From contig NZ_JAGDYP010000007.1 of assembly GCF_017565765.1 (NCBI RefSeq), positions 112,818 through 176,817 on the forward strand: a stretch of 64,000 nt of DNA, in the 5' to 3' direction. This stretch comes from Capnocytophaga bilenii (lineage in GTDB: Bacteria > Bacteroidota > Bacteroidia > Flavobacteriales > Flavobacteriaceae). How positions within the stretch are numbered: the first letter of the stretch is position 1; each line of letters opens with the position of its first letter. Positions 1-9,566 of this stretch are shown here, in pieces. The notes under the pieces are model-generated. The model saw only the letters and a list, made by a program, of their open reading frames with translations. It was not told the DNA's origin and searched no databases. A program made the position numbers and the translations under genes.

Positions 1-1164
1 CTGTACTACATAATCATTCGGAATGCTTGCAAACACTTCAGCATATACTTTGAAATCTGAAAAAGGCGTTTCGGCTAAATATGTATAGTGTTTTTGGGTG
101 ATTTGTTGTTGCACTTCAAGCCATTGTTGTTGATACGTAGAGGGGACTTGCAAAAGCTGTTGTGTAGCTTGGGCAAAGAACTGATTGACAGTAATAGGGA
201 ATGAATGAGTAAGGCAATAATAAGAATCATATGCCTTGTACAAATCTATATTGTAATGGTATTGTGGCTGATAAGTACGCAAAAATTGCTTTATTTTCTT
301 AGAAACTACCAATCCACCAAAAGTAAGCAACAAATCGGGTTGTAGAGCTTCTTTCAGCGAAGGGTCTTTCTCGGTATAAGTAAGCAATTTATCTATATAA
401 GGCACAAAATTAGGATGGTAAAGGTTGGACGTTGTTTCAGTAAGTACCAACACTGATGGGTCATTAGCAAGATGCTCTACAATAGCTTTTTCTATACTAT
501 TAGGTGCTAATACACCTACTAATACCATTTTTTTAGAGGACTGATTCCAACGAGTTATAAAATCATTATATGCCTGCTCATTTATATGAGGGGTAATAGT
601 TTCTGAAGGGACATTCTCAAAGGGAAATAACTCTTCAGTAGTGAGGTAAAGTGGCTCTTCAAAAGGGGCATTAATATGTACCGGAGCTTGCTGTTCTACA
701 GCCGTATTCAGTGCTTTATTAAGCTCATAGAAGTTACTTTTATCACTATAAGTTTCATCAGAAAGATTAGCATTATAAACAGTATGGTTTGCTAATACAT
801 TTGCCTGACGAATAGTTTGCCCATCGCCTATATCTATTTTGTGTGAAGGGCGATCAGCCGAGATAACTACAAGCGGAATGTTACTATAAAAAGCCTCAGC
901 TACAGCAGGATAGTAGTTCAACAACGCCGATCCAGAAGTGCATACTACTGCCACTGGTGTATTTAATTGTTGGGCTAGTCCTAAAGCAAAAAATGCAGCA
1001 CTGCGCTCATCTACTATACTATAACAAGTGAAATAAGTATTATTAGCAAAACCTATTGTTAAAGGAGCATTACGCGAACCTGGTGATATTACTATGTGCT
1101 TTATCTCTTTAGCCTTACAAGCTTCAATAATGTGTTGTGCGAGTTTAATCTGCGGTCTTTTCAT
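1..1164 (-). CDS. menD: MenD, SEPHCHC synthase (3' part missing)
   Basis: This is the N-terminal 388 codons of a thiamine-diphosphate enzyme that joins isochorismate and 2-oxoglutarate in menaquinone synthesis. The start MKRPQIKLAQHI, the motif VISPGSRNAPLTIGF and the segment DERSAAFFALGLA (cofactor-activating Glu at about residue 53) are typical of MenD. The stretch CTSGSALLNYYPAVAEAF also fits. The usual length is about 550-580 residues, so roughly a third lies beyond base 1. The start ATG directly abuts the ppk1 stop (TAAATG, no gap), so translation is probably coupled. It is the last visible gene of the glmS-ABC-ppk1 run. Identification is confident from sequence recall; the missing part cannot be judged. 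Confidence 0.93.
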   Translation of the reverse strand, partial: MKRPQIKLAQHIIEACKAKEIKHIVISPGSRNAPLTIGFANNTYFTCYSIVDERSAAFFALGLAQQLNTPVAVVCTSGSALLNYYPAVAEAFYSNIPLVVISADRPSHKIDIGDGQTIRQANVLANHTVYNANLSDETYSDKSNFYELNKALNTAVEQQAPVHINAPFEEPLYLTTEELFPFENVPSETITPHINEQAYNDFITRWNQSSKKMVLVGVLAPNSIEKAIVEHLANDPSVLVLTETTSNLYHPNFVPYIDKLLTYTEKDPSLKEALQPDLLLTFGGLVVSKKIKQFLRTYQPQYHYNIDLYKAYDSYYCLTHSFPITVNQFFAQATQQLLQVPSTYQQQWLEVQQQITQKHYTYLAETPFSDFKVYAEVFASIPNDYVVQ

Positions 1165-3270
1165 TTATTCAGTAACTTTATTTTTTGCAAGGTAGTAATC
1201 GTAAAGAGCTACTTGCGAGCGTAATAGCGGCTTGTTGTTATGTTTGTAAGTATTGTTTTGAGCCTGATTGATAATACGAGCTTTCACATTATCAGCCCAG
1301 CTAATTTCAAAAGTATCTATAAGCTCTTGTTTTATATTTTCATCGTAAATAGGGCAGCCTACTTCCACACGAAAAGAAATATTGCGAGTCATCCAGTCGG
1401 CTGATGATATATATACTTTAGGATTACCATCATTGGCGAAAATAAACAAACGAGGGTGCTCTAAGAATTTATCAACAATACTAATAACTTCTATATTTTC
1501 ACTCATTCCTTCAATACCAGGTACTAAGCAGCAAATACCACGTACTATCATTTGTATTTTCACTCCTGCCCTACTCGCCTCATAAAGTTTATCTATCATC
1601 TTATAGTTGGTGATATTATTCATTTTCAGCTTTATATAGGCTTTTTTACCAGCTTTAGCATTCTTAATTTCATCGTCTATAAGTTGTTTTAAATTCTTTT
1701 TGGTATAGTGTGGCGATACGATAAGGTGCTTGTATTTCTGTATATTATAGTTTGTTTCAAGAAAATTAAACACTTTATTCACTTCTTTGAGTATATCCTG
1801 ATTGGCAGTAAAAAGCGTATAATCGGTATATACTTTGGCAGTACTTTCGTTGAAGTTTCCCGTACTGATAAAGCCGTAACGCTTGATGTCCTTACCTTCT
1901 TTTCGCTCTATAACGCATATTTTGGTATGCACTTTTAGTCCGCGTACTCCAAAAATAAGCTTTACCCCTTCAGTTTTTAGCTGTTCGGCATATTTAATAT
2001 TAGATTGTTCATCAAAACGAGCTTGTAATTCTATTTGTACAGTTACTTTCTTACCATTTTTCACCGCATTGATGAGTGAATTAACCACTTGCGAATTTTT
2101 CGCCAAGCGGTAAATGGTTATCTTCACCGATTTCACCTTAGGATCAAGGGCAGCTTCACGCAAAAACCACACAATATTAGAAAAAGTGTGATAGGGAGTA
2201 AATTGCAAATAATCTTTTTCTGCTATTTTTTTCAAAAGACTTCCCTCTTGAGTAAGCCCTTTTACAGGTAGGGGATGTATGGGAGCATAGGTAAGGTCGG
2301 TACGCCCCATACTAGGAAAATTCATATAATCGCGCCTATTATGATACCTACCACCAGGGATAATACTATCACTGCTAACAATTCCCATCTTGTCAAAAAG
2401 AAATTGCAGGGTGTCATCAGCTATCATTTTGTCGTACACAAAGCGTACTGGAGTACCTTTACGCCTATCTTCTACCCCTGTAGAGATTTTCTCTATAAAG
2501 CTTTTGCTAAGGTCGTCATCTATATCCAACTCGGCATCACGAGTGATTTTTATCATATTAGCAGAAAGCGACTCATAATTGAAAATATTAAATATTTTGT
2601 GCAAACAAAAACGAATAATATCATCTATCATAATAATGTAGTGCTTGCCCTCCAGAGTAGGAAGCTCTACAAAACGGTCTAAAGTAGTAGGAAGCTCAAT
2701 TAAAGCATATTGTATTTTTTCTTTATAAGCTCTTGAAGAGAAGAATTTTTGTACTCCTGAAGTTTTATTGTCCTCTTTTAGGATCATTTTCACAGCCAAA
2801 TAAGCAATATCATCTTTCAGCTGCGGAAATTTATCTAAATCATTCAATATAATCGTAAATAAAGCAGGGCGTACCTTATCGTAGAAGTAATTATTTACAA
2901 ACTCTTCGTGAGCAGGCAAAAGTGTTTGTTCATTTACAATAAATATCTGTTCTTTCTCTAACTTCTTAGTAATATTATCAATAATCTGCAAGCTCCTATC
3001 CTGCATTTGTATTACCTCTTTGGTAATCTCCTCAAGTAATTCTTTGGCGTGTATGCCAAGTTCTTTACTGGCATTTTCGTCATTTATCAATCGTTTTACG
3101 GTAGCGTAGCGCACCTTGAAAAACTCATCTAAGTTATTAGAGAAAATACCTGCAAAACGCAAACGCTCAAGCAGGGGCACTCGCTCATCGGCTGCCTCTT
3201 GTAACACCCTTCCGTTGAAGTGTAACCAACTCAGTTCCCTATTGATATAGAGGTTTTTATTTTGCATCAT
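1165..3270 (-). CDS. ppk1: Polyphosphate kinase Ppk1
   Basis: The enzyme reversibly polymerises ATP gamma-phosphate into inorganic polyphosphate, normally at the inner membrane. The 701 residues match the usual Ppk1 length (688 in E. coli). The N-terminal signature INRELSWLHFNGRVL is at residues 9-23. The autophosphorylated histidine lies in VHTK (His448), the second conserved histidine in EHPRLF (His605), and SADWMTRN follows at 623-630. The gene starts ATGATG; the first ATG overlaps the stop of the upstream ABC permease by 4 bases (ATGA), and the second ATG could also serve. The stop touches the menD start. It therefore sits in a tightly coupled run with an ABC exporter and menD. Nothing is broken. 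Confidence 0.97.
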   Translation of the reverse strand: MMQNKNLYINRELSWLHFNGRVLQEAADERVPLLERLRFAGIFSNNLDEFFKVRYATVKRLINDENASKELGIHAKELLEEITKEVIQMQDRSLQIIDNITKKLEKEQIFIVNEQTLLPAHEEFVNNYFYDKVRPALFTIILNDLDKFPQLKDDIAYLAVKMILKEDNKTSGVQKFFSSRAYKEKIQYALIELPTTLDRFVELPTLEGKHYIIMIDDIIRFCLHKIFNIFNYESLSANMIKITRDAELDIDDDLSKSFIEKISTGVEDRRKGTPVRFVYDKMIADDTLQFLFDKMGIVSSDSIIPGGRYHNRRDYMNFPSMGRTDLTYAPIHPLPVKGLTQEGSLLKKIAEKDYLQFTPYHTFSNIVWFLREAALDPKVKSVKITIYRLAKNSQVVNSLINAVKNGKKVTVQIELQARFDEQSNIKYAEQLKTEGVKLIFGVRGLKVHTKICVIERKEGKDIKRYGFISTGNFNESTAKVYTDYTLFTANQDILKEVNKVFNFLETNYNIQKYKHLIVSPHYTKKNLKQLIDDEIKNAKAGKKAYIKLKMNNITNYKMIDKLYEASRAGVKIQMIVRGICCLVPGIEGMSENIEVISIVDKFLEHPRLFIFANDGNPKVYISSADWMTRNISFRVEVGCPIYDENIKQELIDTFEISWADNVKARIINQAQNNTYKHNNKPLLRSQVALYDYYLAKNKVTE

Positions 3271-4559
3271 CCGTTTGTTTTAAGCCATTTCCACACTTCT
3301 TTATAGCTTGCTTTCTTGCCATACATCAAGATACCTATACGATATATTTTAGCTGATAGCTTGATTACCATAAAGAAGGTTAAATAAAGTATTAGTAGTG
3401 ATATGAGTATTTCCCACCACGCTACGCCAAAAGGAATACGCATCAGCATCACTACGGGTGAAGTGAAAGGTATATACGAAAATACTACCGATACAGTACC
3501 GTGCGTTTGCTCCATTACCGAGAACATACCTACATAAACCGCCAACATCAGTGGGGTAATTACAGGCAAGAGAAACTGTTGGGTATCAGTTTCATTATCT
3601 ACCATAGCCCCTATCATTGCATAAAGTGAACTGTACAGCAAGTAGCCCCCTACAAAGAAAAGTATAAAAAGTACAAAAGTTTCCAATAGCGGGAATTGAT
3701 AGATAGCCGTTAGCACTTCTTGTATTTTAGCAGTATCAGGAGATTGTAAGGCTTCGGTAGTAGTGCCTGTCATAGGCATATCAAAAAATGTAGGAAGCAA
3801 GGCAAATAATACACCTGTAAATACAATCCATATGAAGGCTTGGGTGAGCCCTGCCAATGAAGTACCTAATATCTTGCCCAACATCAAATCAAAGGGTTTT
3901 ACCGATGAAATAATTATCTCAATAATACGATTATTCTTCTCCTCTATCACACTGCGCATTATCATATTGCCATACATTATGATAAACATAAAGATAAGAT
4001 AACCTGCCGACATTCCCAAAATAGACTTTACCAAAGTGCCCCATTCTGAAGTTTTCTCACCTGTAAAGTTTTGCAATTGCAACGATACTCGCACTTTAGC
4101 ACTTTCTATTTCCTGCTGATTAATATTTTTTTCAGTAAGATTATACTGAAACAAAGTTTTCTCAAGCACTGATAACATAGCATTGGTAAGTGAAAGTGCA
4201 GGTGTTTCTTCGGTATAAAAAGTAACTTGCTGATACCAATTAGGAGTATTTTTAGGAGGAATGTACAGCAATCCGTAGTTTCCTTTTTCAAGTACCTCCT
4301 TTTTAGCCGTTAGCAAGTCGGTATTTTGCAAATAATGGTAGTGTACCTCATCGGTATTGGTAAAAGCAGTTGCGAAGATATGACTTTCATCAATAATAGC
4401 AATGTTTTTCACCTCACTTTTATTTATATTTACAAGCCAGCCTATAAGTAGTATAAAAGCTACCATTATCAGCGGACTTACGAATGTCATTATAATGAAT
4501 GATTTATTGCGTATTTTATTGAGGTACTCTCTTTGAGTAATAATTCTTAAAAACTTCAT
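3267..4559 (-). CDS. ABC-2 type permease, NatB-like
   Basis: This is the membrane subunit of an ABC exporter. The cytoplasmic N-terminus QREYLNKIRNKSF runs into a first membrane helix (about 22-44). A large extracytoplasmic domain (about 45-175) follows, then a cluster of five to six helices from about 180 to 410. That layout is typical of the NatB/YhaP branch of ABC-2 permeases. The ATPase gene lies 12 bases upstream, so the two form a transporter. The substrate cannot be told from sequence; NatAB proteins of other bacteria export sodium, but many relatives do not. The stop overlaps the ppk1 start by 4 bases. Confidence 0.85.
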   Translation of the reverse strand: MKFLRIITQREYLNKIRNKSFIIMTFVSPLIMVAFILLIGWLVNINKSEVKNIAIIDESHIFATAFTNTDEVHYHYLQNTDLLTAKKEVLEKGNYGLLYIPPKNTPNWYQQVTFYTEETPALSLTNAMLSVLEKTLFQYNLTEKNINQQEIESAKVRVSLQLQNFTGEKTSEWGTLVKSILGMSAGYLIFMFIIMYGNMIMRSVIEEKNNRIIEIIISSVKPFDLMLGKILGTSLAGLTQAFIWIVFTGVLFALLPTFFDMPMTGTTTEALQSPDTAKIQEVLTAIYQFPLLETFVLFILFFVGGYLLYSSLYAMIGAMVDNETDTQQFLLPVITPLMLAVYVGMFSVMEQTHGTVSVVFSYIPFTSPVVMLMRIPFGVAWWEILISLLILYLTFFMVIKLSAKIYRIGILMYGKKASYKEVWKWLKTNG

Positions 4560-4571
4560 AGTACATAAACA

Positions 4572-5495
4572 TTAGTGGGTTTCACAAGCCGAAATAAATA
4601 TTTCATCAACAGTAGGGATATTCTCCACAAAATGGGTTATTTCTCCTTTTGTAGTCAAATACTGCAACAATTCATTCACCGTTTGTGTCTCTTTTTTCTT
4701 GATATTGATTTTCAGCTCATCATACAAACTCTTAAAGTGTGCTTCTTTCACCTCAAAATGAGTTTTAAGCTCTTCTAATATCGCAGTTTTTTGAGTATCG
4801 GCGAGCTTTAAGCCCACATCATAGGAGTTATTTTTGTAAGTACGCTTAATATCGGTGAGCTTGCCATCTAATATCTTTTGAGATTTATTGATAAGTGCTA
4901 TATGGTCGCAAAGTTCCTCTACTGATTCCATTCGGTGAGTAGAGAAGATAACCGTAGCCCCCTGATCGCGCAGATAGAGTATTTCATCTTTGATAATATT
5001 GGCATTGATAGGGTCGAAACCACTAAAAGGCTCATCAAAAATAAGCAATTTAGGCTGGTGAAGCACCGTAACCATAAATTGTATTTTCTGAGCCATTCCT
5101 TTAGATAATTCTTGTATCTTTTTATTCCACCAGTCGCCTATCTCTAAGCGTTCAAACCAAAACTTGAGTTGTTTTTTAGCTTCTTCTTTAGGGAGTCCTT
5201 TCAGTTGTGCCAAATAAAGTGCTTGTTCACCTACTTTCATCGTTTTATACAAGCCACGTTCTTCAGGTAAATAGCCTATTTGAGCTGTATGTTTAGGCTG
5301 CAAAGGCTCGCCATCAAAGAACACACGCCCTGCATCGGGCATTACAATTTGGTTGATGATGCGGATAAGAGATGTCTTACCCGCACCATTAGGACCTAAT
5401 AAACCGAATATACTACCACGAGGCACTTCCAGCGAAACATCGTTCAGGGCAGTATAATCACCATATTTCTTATAAATGTTTTCAGTTCTAAGCAC
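4572..5495 (-). CDS. ABC exporter ATPase, NatA-like
   Basis: This is the nucleotide-binding subunit partnered with the permease immediately downstream. The Walker A motif GPNGAGKT is at residues 34-41. The signature loop is the variant LSKGM (130-134), Walker B is LLIFDEP (150-156) and the switch histidine is in STHR (His187). The C-terminal 100 residues form an extra regulatory domain seen in NatA/CcmA-type ATPases. The start codon is GTG; no ATG lies in frame nearby. It lies 40 bases after glmS with no visible promoter between them, so it is probably read from the glmS promoter. Specificity is unknown. Confidence 0.88.
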   Translation of the reverse strand: MLRTENIYKKYGDYTALNDVSLEVPRGSIFGLLGPNGAGKTSLIRIINQIVMPDAGRVFFDGEPLQPKHTAQIGYLPEERGLYKTMKVGEQALYLAQLKGLPKEEAKKQLKFWFERLEIGDWWNKKIQELSKGMAQKIQFMVTVLHQPKLLIFDEPFSGFDPINANIIKDEILYLRDQGATVIFSTHRMESVEELCDHIALINKSQKILDGKLTDIKRTYKNNSYDVGLKLADTQKTAILEELKTHFEVKEAHFKSLYDELKINIKKKETQTVNELLQYLTTKGEITHFVENIPTVDEIFISACETH

Positions 5496-5535
5496 TTTTT
5501 TTAATGTTTAATGATTAATGTTTAGCATATCTCCC

Positions 5536-7377
5536 CTACTCTACTGTTACCGATTTTGCTAAATTTCGGGGTTGATCTACATTACAACCACGCTTGATAG
5601 CTATATAATACGACAACAATTGTAACGGAATAGAAGCCAATATAGGAGTGAGCGCCTCGCTTATTTCGGGTATTTCAATTACGTGATTTGCCAAGCCAGC
5701 CATTTGGGTATCACCTTTAGTTACCACCGCTACAATCCTACCTTTACGCGCTTTTATTTCTTGTGCATTTGATACTACCTTGTCATAGTGTCCTTTAGAA
5801 GGCGCAATAAATATAACAGGCATATTTTCATCAATAAGCGCAATAGGACCGTGCTTCATTTCGGCAGCAGGATAACCTTCGGCGTGAATGTACGATATTT
5901 CTTTTAGTTTCAACGCCCCCTCTAAAGCAGTAGGGAAGTTGAATCCACGCCCTAAGTACAAACAATTCGTTGCTGTTTTGAAAGTATCGGCGATTGCTTC
6001 TATTTTAGGATTTACCTCTTTCAATGTACTTTCTATCAATTCAGGTATTTGTTCCAACTCGTTGCACAACTGATGATACATTTTATTGCTAAGCGTACCT
6101 TTCCTATGACCTAAGTGCAAAGCTATAAGCGTAAGCACAGTAAGCTGAGTAGTAAAAGCTTTGGTAGAAGCTACCCCTATTTCAGGTCCTGCGTGCGTAT
6201 AAGTACCCGAATCGGTAACACGAGCTATAGATGAGCCCACCACATTGCAAATACCATAAATAAAGGCACCTTTTTCTTTAGCTAATTTCAAAGCCGCCAA
6301 TGTATCGGCAGTTTCACCTGATTGTGAAATAGCAATTACGATATCGCCGCGCTCAATGATAGGATTGCGGTAGCGGAACTCAGAAGCATACTCCACTTCT
6401 ACAGGAATACGTGCATACTCTTCCAACAAATATTCACCCACCAAACCAGCGTGCCAAGAAGTACCACACGCCACTATAATAATACGTTTGGCGTTTAAGA
6501 ACGTTTCTATATGTCTATCTATACCCGAAAGCTTGGTAGTGCCATCGGGCAATAAGCGCCCGCGCATTGTATTTTGTATAGATTTAGGTTGCTCGTAAAT
6601 TTCTTTCAGCATAAAGTGTTCGTAGCCTCCTTTTTCAATAGCTTCAAGGCTCAGCTTAAGCTCTTGTACAAAAGGATTTACCTCTTTGTTACTATTAATT
6701 TTCACAACCTTTAGCGGACGCTCTAAGTGAATAGTAGCCATTTCGCCATCCTCCAAATACACCGCATTTTGTGTATATTCAATAAAAGGGGTAGCGTCTG
6801 AAGCTATAAAGAATTCATCAGCACCAATACCTATTACCAAGGGGCTACCCAAGCGAGCTACTACTATTTCTTCAGGTTTTCCCTCTTCCATTACAGCAAT
6901 AGCAAAAGCACCAATTACCTCGCTAAGCGCATAGCGCACAGCAGTTTCTAAATCAACATTTTGTTTTTCTTTGAAGTATTCTATAAAGTTTACCAGCACC
7001 TCAGTATCGGTGTCAGAATAAAACTTAAATCCCTCTTTTATAAGGTTTTGTTTGATGCTTTCGTAGTTTTCTATAATACCATTATGCACTATAGCGATTT
7101 TCCCCGACTGTGAGCGGTGCGGGTGCGAATTTACATCGTTGGGTACCCCGTGAGTAGCCCAGCGAGTATGCCCCATACCGCAGCCGTAATTAGGTACATT
7201 ACTACCTGCTTTAGTTACCAAATCGGCTACTTTTCCTTTTGTTTTTTCGCCGTGAAAAGTTTCGGCATTCAATATGAAGCCAGCGCTGTCATATCCTCTA
7301 TATTCCAAACGTTTTAATCCATCTATAATGATAGGAAAGGCAGAACGTTTACCTAAATAGCCTACAATACCACACAT
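5536..7377 (-). CDS. glmS: Glutamine-fructose-6-phosphate aminotransferase GlmS
   Basis: GlmS makes glucosamine-6-phosphate, the entry to UDP-GlcNAc, peptidoglycan and lipid A. The 613 residues hold an N-terminal glutaminase domain starting MCGIVGYLG with nucleophile Cys2, then two SIS sugar-phosphate isomerase domains with SQSGETADT and STKAFTTQ, ending in LAKSVTVE as GlmS proteins do. A good Bacteroidota promoter lies 36 bases upstream. The leader is short, and I see no glmS ribozyme of the Gram-positive kind. The exporter genes, ppk1 and menD follow on the same strand. Confidence 0.98.
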   Translation of the reverse strand: MCGIVGYLGKRSAFPIIIDGLKRLEYRGYDSAGFILNAETFHGEKTKGKVADLVTKAGSNVPNYGCGMGHTRWATHGVPNDVNSHPHRSQSGKIAIVHNGIIENYESIKQNLIKEGFKFYSDTDTEVLVNFIEYFKEKQNVDLETAVRYALSEVIGAFAIAVMEEGKPEEIVVARLGSPLVIGIGADEFFIASDATPFIEYTQNAVYLEDGEMATIHLERPLKVVKINSNKEVNPFVQELKLSLEAIEKGGYEHFMLKEIYEQPKSIQNTMRGRLLPDGTTKLSGIDRHIETFLNAKRIIIVACGTSWHAGLVGEYLLEEYARIPVEVEYASEFRYRNPIIERGDIVIAISQSGETADTLAALKLAKEKGAFIYGICNVVGSSIARVTDSGTYTHAGPEIGVASTKAFTTQLTVLTLIALHLGHRKGTLSNKMYHQLCNELEQIPELIESTLKEVNPKIEAIADTFKTATNCLYLGRGFNFPTALEGALKLKEISYIHAEGYPAAEMKHGPIALIDENMPVIFIAPSKGHYDKVVSNAQEIKARKGRIVAVVTKGDTQMAGLANHVIEIPEISEALTPILASIPLQLLSYYIAIKRGCNVDQPRNLAKSVTVE

Positions 7378-7412
7378 TGTTAGTTGTTATTTTTAAGATT
7401 TTTAATTGATTG

Positions 7413-7444
7413 CAAAATTACAAAATAATTCCAAATTATGCAAA
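7413..7444 (-). promoter_or_regulatory. Bacteroidota-type promoter of glmS
   Basis: Read on the minus strand, TTTG (7444-7441) is followed after 20 bases by TAATTTTG (7420-7413), matching the TTTG-N19-21-TAnnTTTG consensus. Transcription would start about 30 bases before the glmS ATG. Confidence 0.75.
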
Positions 7445-7475
7445 TATAGTTTTTACTTTTTCTCGCCCTAATGGA

Positions 7476-7928
7476 TTATACTCTTACGCTTTCGGGCACT
7501 AATACTTTATAATCACCATTGTTGCGAATTACATCGCGCACTATAGAAGACGAGATAAACGAAGTACGAGCTGCTGTAAGCAAGAAAACCGTTTCTATTT
7601 TGGACAATTTGCGATTGGTGTGAGCAATTGCCTTTTCAAACTCAAAATCGGCTGGATTGCGCAAACCACGCAATATAAACTGAGCTCCAATTTCTTTACA
7701 ATAATCTACTGTAAGACCTTGGTAGGTAGTAACCTTCACTTTAGGTTCGCCGGCAAAAGCTTTTTCTATAAATTCTTTGCGTTGTTCTACGGAGAACATA
7801 TAGTTTTTATCGCCATTTACGCCTATAGCGACAACAATTTCATCAAATAAATCTAAGGCACGTGTGATAATATCTTGATGCCCTAAGGTAATAGGGTCAA
7901 ACGACCCAGGAAATAATGCTCTTTTCAA
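7476..7928 (-). CDS. coaD: Phosphopantetheine adenylyltransferase CoaD
   Basis: CoaD transfers AMP to 4'-phosphopantetheine in coenzyme A synthesis. The start MKRALFPGSFDPITLGH contains the nucleotidyltransferase TxGH motif. LRNPADFEFE and SFISSSIVRD near residues 93 and 124 are the other family signatures. The 150 residues are close to the family's usual 155-165. The start codon is TTG: the methionine that aligns with other CoaD proteins has no ATG, and no in-frame ATG lies just upstream. The gene follows the Uma2 gene by 33 bases. A promoter for glmS separates it from the next operon. Confidence 0.96.
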   Translation of the reverse strand: MKRALFPGSFDPITLGHQDIITRALDLFDEIVVAIGVNGDKNYMFSVEQRKEFIEKAFAGEPKVKVTTYQGLTVDYCKEIGAQFILRGLRNPADFEFEKAIAHTNRKLSKIETVFLLTAARTSFISSSIVRDVIRNNGDYKVLVPESVRV

Positions 7929-7961
7929 TGATTAATTATTAATGATTATTCTAACAATTCA

Positions 7962-8558
7962 TTACTTTTTAGCGAATACCTCGGCAGTACTGATTTCTAA
8001 ATCGGGGAATTTTACTGAGGTTACGGTTTTACCCATCGCTACAGGTTTTTGAATAACATACTGCCCCTCTTTCAGCACATTAACCCATACGGCTTCGTGC
8101 TCTGGGTCTACTATCCAATATTCGGCAACTCCAGCTTCTTCATAAATACGAAACTTATTGTCTAACTCTTTTTGTGAATTACCTGGTGAAAGTATCTCAA
8201 CTACTAAATCGGGGGCTCCTAAGCAGCCGCGACTGTCTATTTTTTCGGGGTCGCATATTACACAAATATCGGGTTGCAGCACTGTGAGAATTTCTTCATC
8301 TTTTTCATTTTTACGAGGAATACGTACATCAAAGGGGGCGTGAAATAGTTCACACTTTTTCCCTTCAAAATAGGCATAAAATTTGACAAACAACAGCCCT
8401 GATATACGTTGATGTACGGGTGAGGGGGCTGCCATTTTAAAGATTTTTCCTTTTAGCAGTTCTACGCGTTCTTGGAATTTCCACATTAGATAATCGGCAT
8501 AGCGATAAATGCCGTTTACAAGGTCTAAATCGTTTATATTGGTAACTACTGCACTCAT
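7962..8558 (-). CDS. Uma2 family (DUF820) putative nuclease
   Basis: The 198-residue protein has the Uma2 restriction-endonuclease-like fold signature. It carries LQPDICV (Asp97) followed by APDLVVEILSPGN (Glu121), then the helix KFRIYEEAGVAEYWIVDP. These are the PD-(D/E)XK acidic residues of the family. Uma2 proteins are very numerous in cyanobacteria and sporadic elsewhere, and their function is unsettled. Here a single copy sits between ddl and coaD, 11 and 33 bases away, in an otherwise housekeeping run. A DNA-cleaving role is inferred from the fold only. Confidence 0.85.
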   Translation of the reverse strand: MSAVVTNINDLDLVNGIYRYADYLMWKFQERVELLKGKIFKMAAPSPVHQRISGLLFVKFYAYFEGKKCELFHAPFDVRIPRKNEKDEEILTVLQPDICVICDPEKIDSRGCLGAPDLVVEILSPGNSQKELDNKFRIYEEAGVAEYWIVDPEHEAVWVNVLKEGQYVIQKPVAMGKTVTSVKFPDLEISTAEVFAKK

Positions 8559-8569
8559 CTGTAATTTTG

Positions 8570-9547
8570 TTATTTGTTAATTACTCGTTCTATTTCGCTT
8601 TCAAACAAAGCTTCTAAGCTGATGCCCGCTACTTTAGCTTGTTGAGGAAGCAAACTTGTTTCGGTAAGCCCAGGGGTGGTATTCATTTCCAACAAATAAG
8701 GCGTATCGTCTACAATAATAAATTCACTACGGCTAAAGCCTTCCATTTTTAGCAATCGGTATACGCGTTCTGCCAATGTGTTGATTTTATCAGTCATTTC
8801 AGGAGAAAGACGAGCAGGTGTAATCTCTTTTGATTTACCTAAATATTTTGCTTCATAATCAAAAAAGTCATTTTCGGATATGATTTCGGTCATTGGTAAC
8901 ACCTTTGTTTCGCCCTTATAGTTAATTACCCCTATTGATACTTCGGTACCATTTAAAAATCCTTCTATAAGTATTTCATCATCTACCTGAAAAGCTTTCT
9001 CAATAGCCTCTGGTATTTTGTCTTCGTCATAGACTTTATACGTTCCTAAGCTACTTCCTGATTTATTGGCTTTCACAAAACAAGGTAAGCCCAATTTAGC
9101 CACTATATCGGCAGTATTGTAATCTTCTCCTTTATTGAGATAGTAAGAAGGTGCAGAAAGTATACCAAAAGGCTTCAGTACCGACAACATATCGCGCTTA
9201 TTAAACGTAAGAGCTGAAGCGTACATACTGCAACCTGTGAGTGGCAAACCTATCAACTTGAAATACGCCTGCAGATAACCATCTTCACCAGGGGTGCCGT
9301 GAATAGCATTGAACACGGCTGCAAACTTAATTTTTTCACCCTTTATAGTAAGCGAAAAATCATTTTTATCAATATCGTATTCATTTCCTTGTTCATCAGT
9401 ATACACCCACCTCACCTTATCGATACGGATAAGGTAAGGGGTGTATTTTTCTTTGTTGAGATGGGCAGCCACTACGCTACCACTTTTCAAGGAGACTTCA
9501 GCTTCACCTGAAAAACCTCCCATTATTACGGCTATATTTTTTTTCAT
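8570..9547 (-). CDS. ddl: D-alanine-D-alanine ligase
   Basis: Ddl joins two D-alanines for the peptidoglycan stem peptide, using ATP. I chose the ATG at 9547, giving 325 residues starting MKKNIAVIMGGFSGEAEVS, the usual Ddl N-terminus. A longer reading frame extends upstream to 9643 but would overlap the preceding lipoprotein gene and adds residues unlike the family. ATP-grasp features are LPCFVKANKSGSSLGTYKV, EGFLNGTEVSIGV and the metal-binding end FSRSEFIIVDDTPYLLEMNTTPG. It lies 19 bases after the lipoprotein gene and 11 bases before the Uma2 gene. Confidence 0.95.
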   Translation of the reverse strand: MKKNIAVIMGGFSGEAEVSLKSGSVVAAHLNKEKYTPYLIRIDKVRWVYTDEQGNEYDIDKNDFSLTIKGEKIKFAAVFNAIHGTPGEDGYLQAYFKLIGLPLTGCSMYASALTFNKRDMLSVLKPFGILSAPSYYLNKGEDYNTADIVAKLGLPCFVKANKSGSSLGTYKVYDEDKIPEAIEKAFQVDDEILIEGFLNGTEVSIGVINYKGETKVLPMTEIISENDFFDYEAKYLGKSKEITPARLSPEMTDKINTLAERVYRLLKMEGFSRSEFIIVDDTPYLLEMNTTPGLTETSLLPQQAKVAGISLEALFESEIERVINK

Positions 9548-9566
9548 TTGTTTAATATTTTTGTTT

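Noticed and set aside
7378..7475. glmS ribozyme or riboswitch
   Set aside because: The leader after the promoter is only about 30 bases, too short for a ribozyme.
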